A stretch of DNA of 11,644 nt, taken from contig JAFDET010000090.1 in the NCBI GenBank assembly GCA_019310195.1, forward strand, positions 1 to 11,644. Direction: 5' to 3'. Both the position numbers and the translations under genes were made by a program. Below the pieces are notes generated by a model. It saw only the letters and a program-made list of their open reading frames with translations, made no database searches and was not told where the DNA came from. The stretch is from Deltaproteobacteria bacterium. Its GTDB lineage: Bacteria > Myxococcota_A > UBA9160 > JAFDET01. How positions within the stretch are numbered: the first letter of the stretch is position 1; each line of letters begins with the position of its first letter. Of the stretch, positions 5,677-11,644 are shown one piece after another.

Positions 5677-8600
5677 GCCCCGCCGAGTTCAGCGTCCGGC
5701 ATCCGGTTTCCATCGTGATGCTGATCGCGATCCTCGTCGGGCTTGGATTCGTCTCGCTCGTGGGACTTCCCATCGAGATGTTCCCCGAGCTCGAGTTCCC
5801 GATGATCAGCGTGCATACGACCTACGAGGGCGTGGCGCCCCAGGAGGTCGAGGAGCGCGTCACCAAGCCCATCGAGCGCGCGGTCGCGTCGGTGGAGCAG
5901 GTCAAGCGGATCCGCTCCTTCACCCACGAGGGCAGCTCGTTCGTCCTGGTGGAGTTCAACTGGGGCGCGGACACCGAGGTCCTGCGCATCGACGTCCGGG
6001 AGAAGCTGGACGCGATCCGCCGCCTGCTGCCCGACGACATCGACGATCCCATGGTGTCGCGCAAGGTGTTCGGCGGCGACGATCAAGCCATCCGGGTCGC
6101 GGTCTCGTCGGACGTGCTTCCGCTCGCGGAGGTGCGCCGGCTGGCCGAGGACGTCTTGAAGGCCCGCTTCGAGAGCATCGACGGCGTGGCCACCGTGGAC
6201 GTCTATGGCGGCCTCGAGCGGGAGATCCAGGTCAACGTCCTGCCCAACCCGCTGCTCTCCTACGGAATCCCCCTGAACGAAGTGTCGCGGGCGCTGCAGG
6301 GCGCCAACCTCAACAACCCGGGCGGCCGCATCGACCGAGGACGTGACGAGTTTCTGGTCCGCACCGTCGGCAAGTTCCGCTCCCTCGAAGAAATCCGGCG
6401 GCTCCCGATTCGCCAGCAGGACGGCGCCCCCATCACCATCGGGGACGTGGCCGAGGTCGTCGACACCCACAAGGAGATCCGCAGCCTGTCTCGCTTCAAC
6501 GGCCGACCCACCGTGGAGCTGGCCGTCATCAAGGAAACCCAGGGCAACGTGGTCGCCATCAGCGACGCCGCCCATGCCAAGATCGCAGAGCTGACTGGGC
6601 AGTTTCCCCAGGTCCAGCTGGGCGTCGCCTTCGACGCGGCGCCCTACATCCGCCGCTCCATCACCGACGTGCGCGAGAACGCCTCCTGGGGTGGCTTCTT
6701 CGCCATCCTGGTCCTGTGGCCCTTCCTCTCCAATCGCCGCTGGCGCGCCTTCGGTGGGATCGCGGCCCTGGGCGTTCTCTTGCTGGCTTCGCAGCCCTTC
6801 GGCGGGCCGCTGGCCACGTTGCTGGGGTCGTTCGGAACGGCGCTGTCCCTGACCATCGTCACCGCCCTGGCCGTATTCCTGCTGCATCTGCTGTGGCGCA
6901 GCTCGCCGGCCACGCTGGTGGTCTCTCTCGCGATGCCCATCTCCATCGTGGCCACCTTCATCCTGATCCACTTCGCAGGACTCACCCTCAACATGGTGAG
7001 TCTGGGTGGCCTGGCTCTGGGCATCGGCATGCTGGTGGACAACTCGGTCGTGGTGATCGAGAACATCGCGCGCCACATGGCGCTGGGCCGGGCGCCCCGC
7101 CGGGCGGCGGTGGAGGGGGCCGGCGAGGTGACGCTGGCCATCCTGGTCTCGACCCTCACCACCCTGGCGGTGTTCCTCCCCATCGCCTGGGTGCAGGGCA
7201 TCGCGCGCGAGGTGTTCAATGACCTCTCGCTCACCGTCTCCTTCTCGCTGGCCACGTCGCTGCTGGTCTCGGTGACCATCGTTCCCATGCTGGCCTCCAA
7301 GTTCCTGCCGCGCCCGGAGGGCGCCATCGTGGAGGGGAACGTCACCGTGGAGGACGAGATCGCGTCGCTGCGCCGGCCCCAGGCGCGCATGCGCGAGTTC
7401 CTGCTCTCCGTCCTGTCCCGGCGCCGCCGCATGGCCGCCGTCCTGGGGACGGCCCTCGGGATCTTCGCCCTCTCCATCGTGGGCCTCGCCCTGCATCCCA
7501 AGGGCTTCTTCCCGGAGAGCGACAGCGACGTCTTCGCCATCACCATCCGGATGCCGAAGGGAACCACGTTCTCGATCCTCGATGACATTGCGCGGAGGGC
7601 CGAGGCGATCGCGGAAGCCGACCCCGACGTGAAGAGCGTCTTCGCCTCGGTGCGGGCGGGCAATCGCATCCTGGTCGGAGTGACCCTGCTCCAGGACCGC
7701 AGCCGCCACACCAAGGACATCCAGGCCGACCTGCGCCACACCCTGTCCGACGTGCCCGATGCCGAAGTCGGCGTGTACTCCTTCAGCGGCGGCGGCGGCG
7801 GCCGCCCGGTCGACATTCACGTATTGGGCGACGACCCGGAGCGGCTGGCGGTGCTGGGCACCATCGTGCGCCAGAAGCTGGAAACGGTGCCCGGCGCGGT
7901 CGACGTGCGCACCTCCATGGAGAAGGGCCGACCCGAGCTGCGGGTCGAGATCGACCGCCTGCGCGTGGCCGACCGCAACCTGTCGGTCCGCTCCGTGGCC
8001 GAGGTGGTCGAGACCGCCATGGAGGGCCGCGTGGTCGGGCAGTACACCGACCGCGGCGACGAGGTGGACATCCGGGTGCAGTACAAGCCCAGCGAGCGGG
8101 CCGCGCTCGCCACCCTCCGCGATCTGGTGATCCGCAACGCCGCCGGCGTGCCGGTGGTCCTGCGCGAGGTGGCCCGGATCGATGCCGACCGCGGCCCGGT
8201 GGAGATCCGCCGCATGGACCAGCGGCGCATGATCCAGGTGGAGTCCAACCTGGAGAAGGGCACCTCCGTAGCCACCGTGGCCTACCAGCTCGGGGCGCGG
8301 CTGCGCGACGTGCCCTTCCCCGTCGGCTACAGCTGGGAGTTCTCGGGCGAGGAGGAGCGCCGCAGCGAGGCGTTCGGAGGCCTGGCGGTCTCCCTCGCCA
8401 TCGCGATCGTGCTCGTCTACATGATCATGGCGGCGCTCTTCGAGTCGCTGATGCAGCCCTTCGTCATCATGGTCACGCTGCCCCTGGCTGTGGCCGGGGT
8501 CTACGCCGGATTGGCGGTCTTCGGCCACGACCTCACCGTGCCGGCCTACGTGGGCATCATCATGCTCGCGGGCATCGTGGTGAACAATGCCATCGTGCTG

Positions 8601-8933
8601 CTGGACTACGTGAACCGGCTGCGCCGCCGCGGCGTCGCGCGCCGGGATGCGCTGGCCTTGGGCGTGGCCGTGCGACTGCGCCCGATCCTGATGACGGCGG
8701 GCACGACCATCCTGGGCATGACGCCCATGGCTCTGGGGCTGGGGCGCGGCTCGAACGTGCTGCAGGCGCTGGCGGCCGCGGTGGTGGGAGGGCTGGCCGT
8801 CTCGACCGTGTTGACCCTGCTGGTAGTCCCCTGCGTCTACGACCTGACCGACCGCCTGGCCGCGCGCCTGCGCAGGGGCATCTCCCAACTGGGCGTCGAT
8901 ATCGACGACCCGTTCGCGCGCGATTCCAGTTAG
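5673..8933 (+). CDS. RND efflux transporter, HAE1 (AcrB-like) family, enlarged membrane domain
   Basis: A 1086-residue proton-driven inner-membrane pump. TM1 lies at about 10-30, the first periplasmic domain at 31-332, TM3-TM6 at about 415-542, TM7 at 585-607, the second periplasmic domain at 608-898 and TM8-TM12 at 899-1055. Family hallmarks are GLPIEMFPELEFP near the N-terminus, ALGIGMLVDNSVVVIENI in TM4 and AGIVVNNAIVLLDYVNRL in TM10. At the proton-relay positions of AcrB, D407 is kept (D456), while D408 and K940 correspond to N457 and N971, a pairing I believe is common in HAE1 relatives outside AcrB proper. About 50 extra residues near 338-408 carry two predicted added membrane segments beside TM2; without them the length would be the usual ~1035. 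The GTG start overlaps the adaptor stop. Substrate cannot be told. No TolC-like gene is in the window. Confidence 0.95.
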   Translation: MSPAEFSVRHPVSIVMLIAILVGLGFVSLVGLPIEMFPELEFPMISVHTTYEGVAPQEVEERVTKPIERAVASVEQVKRIRSFTHEGSSFVLVEFNWGADTEVLRIDVREKLDAIRRLLPDDIDDPMVSRKVFGGDDQAIRVAVSSDVLPLAEVRRLAEDVLKARFESIDGVATVDVYGGLEREIQVNVLPNPLLSYGIPLNEVSRALQGANLNNPGGRIDRGRDEFLVRTVGKFRSLEEIRRLPIRQQDGAPITIGDVAEVVDTHKEIRSLSRFNGRPTVELAVIKETQGNVVAISDAAHAKIAELTGQFPQVQLGVAFDAAPYIRRSITDVRENASWGGFFAILVLWPFLSNRRWRAFGGIAALGVLLLASQPFGGPLATLLGSFGTALSLTIVTALAVFLLHLLWRSSPATLVVSLAMPISIVATFILIHFAGLTLNMVSLGGLALGIGMLVDNSVVVIENIARHMALGRAPRRAAVEGAGEVTLAILVSTLTTLAVFLPIAWVQGIAREVFNDLSLTVSFSLATSLLVSVTIVPMLASKFLPRPEGAIVEGNVTVEDEIASLRRPQARMREFLLSVLSRRRRMAAVLGTALGIFALSIVGLALHPKGFFPESDSDVFAITIRMPKGTTFSILDDIARRAEAIAEADPDVKSVFASVRAGNRILVGVTLLQDRSRHTKDIQADLRHTLSDVPDAEVGVYSFSGGGGGRPVDIHVLGDDPERLAVLGTIVRQKLETVPGAVDVRTSMEKGRPELRVEIDRLRVADRNLSVRSVAEVVETAMEGRVVGQYTDRGDEVDIRVQYKPSERAALATLRDLVIRNAAGVPVVLREVARIDADRGPVEIRRMDQRRMIQVESNLEKGTSVATVAYQLGARLRDVPFPVGYSWEFSGEEERRSEAFGGLAVSLAIAIVLVYMIMAALFESLMQPFVIMVTLPLAVAGVYAGLAVFGHDLTVPAYVGIIMLAGIVVNNAIVLLDYVNRLRRRGVARRDALALGVAVRLRPILMTAGTTILGMTPMALGLGRGSNVLQALAAAVVGGLAVSTVLTLLVVPCVYDLTDRLAARLRRGISQLGVDIDDPFARDSS

Positions 8934-8944
8934 GATCCCTGCAC

Positions 8945-10375
8945 GTGAATCCGCTGCTCGATCTCCAGATCCTGGGCTGGCTGCTGGTGGGGCTCGGCGC
9001 CATTCAGCTGCTGCCCGGCGGCGTGGCGCTCTTCTACGGCGAAGCGCTCTTCCCCCACCTGGCCTCCGCGCTGGTCACCGTGGTGTGCGGGCTGCCCCTG
9101 GCGCTGGCCTCGCGCGGCCAGGACCGCCGCATGCGGCCGCGCGACGGCTTCCTGGTGGTCGGCGTCGGCTGGCTGCTGGCGTCCATCTTCGGCGCCCTGC
9201 CCTACTTCCTCTCGGACACGCTCTCGCCCGTCGACGCGCTGTTCGAGTCCGCCGCCGGCTTCACCACCACCGGCTCCACGGTCATGACCCACATCGAGGG
9301 CACGCCCCACGGGCTCTTGCTGTGGCGGGCCCTGACCCAGTGGCTGGGCGGCATGGGCATCATCGTGTTCGCCATCGCCATCCTGCCGCTGCTGGGAATC
9401 GGCGGGATGCAGCTCTTCAAGGCCGAGGTGCCGAGCCCCGTCGCCAGCAAGCTGACACCGCGCATCGCCGAGACGGCCCGGCGCCTGTGGATGATCTACG
9501 GGGGCTTCACGCTGCTTTGCATGCTGGCCCTGCTGCTGGCGGGCCTCGGCCCCTTCGACGCGACCTGCCACGCGCTCACCACGCTCTCCACCGGCGGGTT
9601 CTCCACCCGCGACGCCTCGATCGGGGCCTTCGGCTCCCCGGCCGTGGAGTGGATCCTGATCGGCTTCATGCTCGCGGCCGGGATCAACTTCGAGCTTCAC
9701 TACCGGATCCTCACGCGCCAGCTGCGCGCGGTCTTCGGGGACGTCGAGCTGCGTTGGTTCCTGGGCCTGGTGGCGAGCGCCACCGTCGTGGTCGCCTGGC
9801 TGCTGCACCAGGGCGGCGACACGGCGCCGCTGCGCCACTCCACCTTCCAGGCGGTCTCGATCCTGACGACCACCGGCTACGGCACGGCCGACTACCAGGT
9901 GTGGCCTGCAACCGCCCAGTTCATCCTCCTCCAGTGCATGCTGGTGGGCGGCATGGCGGGGTCCACGGCCGGGGGCCTCAAGAGCCTGCGGGCCGTGCTG
10001 CTCTTCCGGGGCCTGCGCGCAGCGGTCGCCCGGGCGGTCCATCCGCATGCCGTCCGCCCGGTCAAGTACGGCGGTGCGCCCGTGGGCGAGGACGTGCTCG
10101 CCGCCGTCGGCGCGTTCCTTACAGCCTACGTGGGGATCGCGGCCGCAGCGGCCGTGATCGTCTCCCTGGCCGGATACGACATGTTGACCTCGGTCTCCGC
10201 AGCCTTGACCGCCATCTCGAACGTGGGCCCGGCGTTCGGCGCCGTGGGGCCCACGGAGACCTTTGCCCACTTCCCGGGCTACGTGAAGCTGACCCTGGGC
10301 ATCACGATGATCGCCGGCCGCCTCGAGCTCTTCACGGTGCTCGTTCTCTTCTCACGGCACTTCTGGTCGCGCTGA
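8945..10375 (+). CDS. trkH: TrkH/KtrB-family potassium uptake channel subunit
   Basis: A 476-residue inner-membrane K+ transporter subunit built from four covalently joined pore units. All four selectivity-filter loops are visible: FTTTGST (106-112), TLSTGGFST (213-221), LTTTGYGT (307-314) and SNVGPAFG (425-432). The third unit is followed by GGMAGSTAGGLKSLR (335-349), the intramembrane gating loop typical of TrkH with its conserved basic residues. TrkH normally works with the nucleotide-binding cytoplasmic ring protein TrkA (or KtrA); no such gene is in the window, so the partner must be encoded elsewhere. The GTG start at 8945 has AGGA (8932-8935) 9 bases upstream, overlapping the RND stop codon. 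The 11-bp gap implies co-transcription with the efflux genes, an unusual pairing. Confidence 0.94.
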   Translation: MNPLLDLQILGWLLVGLGAIQLLPGGVALFYGEALFPHLASALVTVVCGLPLALASRGQDRRMRPRDGFLVVGVGWLLASIFGALPYFLSDTLSPVDALFESAAGFTTTGSTVMTHIEGTPHGLLLWRALTQWLGGMGIIVFAIAILPLLGIGGMQLFKAEVPSPVASKLTPRIAETARRLWMIYGGFTLLCMLALLLAGLGPFDATCHALTTLSTGGFSTRDASIGAFGSPAVEWILIGFMLAAGINFELHYRILTRQLRAVFGDVELRWFLGLVASATVVVAWLLHQGGDTAPLRHSTFQAVSILTTTGYGTADYQVWPATAQFILLQCMLVGGMAGSTAGGLKSLRAVLLFRGLRAAVARAVHPHAVRPVKYGGAPVGEDVLAAVGAFLTAYVGIAAAAAVIVSLAGYDMLTSVSAALTAISNVGPAFGAVGPTETFAHFPGYVKLTLGITMIAGRLELFTVLVLFSRHFWSR

Positions 10376-11608
10376 GTGGACAAGCAGGACTTCTACCGCG
10401 AGGCCGACGCCGATTCCCCCGGGCCTCTGGCCGGCGTTCGCGTGCTGGAGATCACCACCACGTGGGCCGGGCCCATGTGCGGCTGCCTTCTCGCCGACTA
10501 CGGGGCCGACGTCATCAAGGTGGAGCATCCGGGTGGCGAGGTGGCGCGTTACCTGCCGCCGTACATCCCGGGAACCGATCCGCCGGTCGGCTTCATGCAC
10601 GCCATGCTCAACCGCAACAAGCGCAGCATCACCCTCGACCTGCATCACCCCGAAGCCGTCGAGGCCTTCCTGCAGCTGGCCGCCCGTGCCGACATCGTGG
10701 TGGAGAACTTCAAGCCCGGAGCGCTGGACCGCTTCGGCGCCGGCTACGCCGTCGTACGCGGAGTGCGCCCCGACGTGATCTTCGTTTCGATCAGCGGCTT
10801 CGGTCAGTGGGGACCCGACCACGACCGTCCCGGCTACGACCCGCTGGCCCAGGCCGAGAGCGGTTACATGTCGCTGAACGGCCCTCCGGACTCGGATCTG
10901 CCCTTGAAGTCGCCCACCTTCCTGGCCGACGAGCTGGCCGGCCTGCACGGCGCCATGGCGGCCATGGCGGCGCTGCATCACCGACAGCACAGCGGCGAGG
11001 GCCAGCACGTGGACGTCTCGCTGCTGGACTCGCTGGTGTTCCAGTCCAGCGGCTATCCTGCTTTGGCGGCCATGGGCGTCGACCTGCCGCGCCTGGGCAA
11101 CGAGTTCCGCATCGCCGCCCCGGCGAACGCCTACCGGACCCGCGACGGCTGGGTCCTGATCGGCGTACTCCTGGACAGCCACTGGCGCGAGCTGACGGCG
11201 GTCCTCCAGCGCCCGGAGCTTGCCGAGCATCCGGACTGGGCCACCGCGGCCGCCCGGATCGGAAACCGTCGCGCGGTGAACGAGATGGTCGGAGACTGGG
11301 CCGCGCAGCGAACCGTGGAAGAGGCGGTGACGGCCCTCAAGGCGGCCGACCTTCCGGTGGCGCCGATACGCTCCTACGCAGCCGCTGCGCAGGACCCGCA
11401 CATCCGCGAGCGCGACATGCTGCAGACGACATCGCTGGACGGCGGAGCCGAGATCCCGGTGGTGGGTCCCGCGGCCAAGCTCTCGCGAACCCCGACCCGC
11501 GTGCGCACCGGCCCGCCGGCCCTGGGCGCTCACACCGACGAGATCCTCGAAGAACTCGGCTACGCCACCGAGGCCCGCCAAACCCTCCGAGACCGCGGCA
11601 CAATCTGA
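10376..11608 (+). CDS. Class III CoA-transferase (CaiB/BaiF family)
   Basis: A 410-residue enzyme of the formyl-CoA transferase/CaiB/BaiF family, which moves coenzyme A between carboxylic acids through an aspartyl-CoA intermediate. Typical features are LAGVRVLEITTTWAGPMCG (18-36), LADYGADVIKVEHP (39-52), the RNKRSITLDL motif (80-89), ADIVVENFKPG (105-115), GYDPLAQAESG (153-163) and SGEGQHVDVSLLDSL (206-220). D185 in TFLADELAGLH aligns with the catalytic aspartate (Asp169 of formyl-CoA transferase). The length is normal for the family. Substrate cannot be deduced; relatives handle formyl-, carnitine-, succinyl-, benzylsuccinyl- and bile-acid-CoA. The GTG start directly follows the trkH TGA with no gap. 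No good ribosome site is visible, so reinitiation after trkH is likely. The first in-frame ATG (codon 34) is inside the conserved fold and is rejected as a start. Confidence 0.93.
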   Translation: MDKQDFYREADADSPGPLAGVRVLEITTTWAGPMCGCLLADYGADVIKVEHPGGEVARYLPPYIPGTDPPVGFMHAMLNRNKRSITLDLHHPEAVEAFLQLAARADIVVENFKPGALDRFGAGYAVVRGVRPDVIFVSISGFGQWGPDHDRPGYDPLAQAESGYMSLNGPPDSDLPLKSPTFLADELAGLHGAMAAMAALHHRQHSGEGQHVDVSLLDSLVFQSSGYPALAAMGVDLPRLGNEFRIAAPANAYRTRDGWVLIGVLLDSHWRELTAVLQRPELAEHPDWATAAARIGNRRAVNEMVGDWAAQRTVEEAVTALKAADLPVAPIRSYAAAAQDPHIRERDMLQTTSLDGGAEIPVVGPAAKLSRTPTRVRTGPPALGAHTDEILEELGYATEARQTLRDRGTI

Positions 11609-11644
11609 CGCGCAAAGACAGCCCCGCAGCCCCAGCCGAGTCCA

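Noticed and set aside
7787..7805. Short GGC-rich run (poly-glycine codons) in the RND gene
   Set aside because: It encodes a small glycine loop in the second periplasmic domain and shows no larger repeat structure.
5508..8888. A 1126-codon open frame on the minus strand opposite the RND gene, and several other long antisense frames
   Set aside because: Its translation is low-complexity (rich in H, D, G, Q and R) with no recognisable domain. Such frames are expected opposite GC-rich genes, and the plus-strand RND protein is unmistakable.
11609..11644. The final 36 bases after the CoA-transferase stop
   Set aside because: Too short to judge; no hairpin, start codon with ribosome site or promoter is evident.

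Overview
The window is about 11.6 kb of very GC-rich DNA in which every supported gene lies on the + strand. Genes are packed head to tail with stop/start overlaps (ATGA or GTGA) or gaps of 0 to 21 bases; the only real intergenic space is 159 bases at 3797-3955. An RND efflux pump with a lipoprotein adaptor points to a Gram-negative, double-membraned bacterium. Base composition and gene style would fit a lineage such as Myxococcota, Acidobacteriota, Gemmatimonadota or a related uncultured group, but nothing here fixes the phylum.

Left block (1-3796): the 3' end of tldD, then tldE/pmbA, a LACTB2-like metallo-beta-lactamase-fold hydrolase, a HEAT-repeat protein and a short-chain dehydrogenase. 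TldD and TldE normally form one heteromeric metalloprotease. Here tldE is broken near base 643 by a frame change, apparently with loss of about a dozen codons, although both halves remain clearly conserved. The hydrolase and HEAT protein overlap by 4 bases and are probably translationally coupled.

Control region (3797-3955): a possible hairpin after the dehydrogenase gene, a weak candidate promoter, and two inverted repeats with the same TGACC-N4-GGTCA core whose centres are 20 bp apart. This layout fits the operator of the TetR-type repressor encoded just downstream.

Right block (3956-11608): tetR, periplasmic adaptor, RND transporter, TrkH potassium channel subunit and a class III CoA-transferase (CaiB/BaiF family). 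The first three form a classic self-regulated drug or lipid efflux operon without an outer-membrane channel gene. TrkH (11 bp downstream) and the CoA-transferase (0 bp further) appear to ride on the same transcript, an unusual combination. The RND protein carries about 50 extra residues holding two predicted additional membrane segments next to TM2.

I see no RNA genes, mobile elements, CRISPR arrays or long repeats, and no wholly new system. The points most worth a second look are the twin operator, the enlarged RND membrane domain and the broken tldE.
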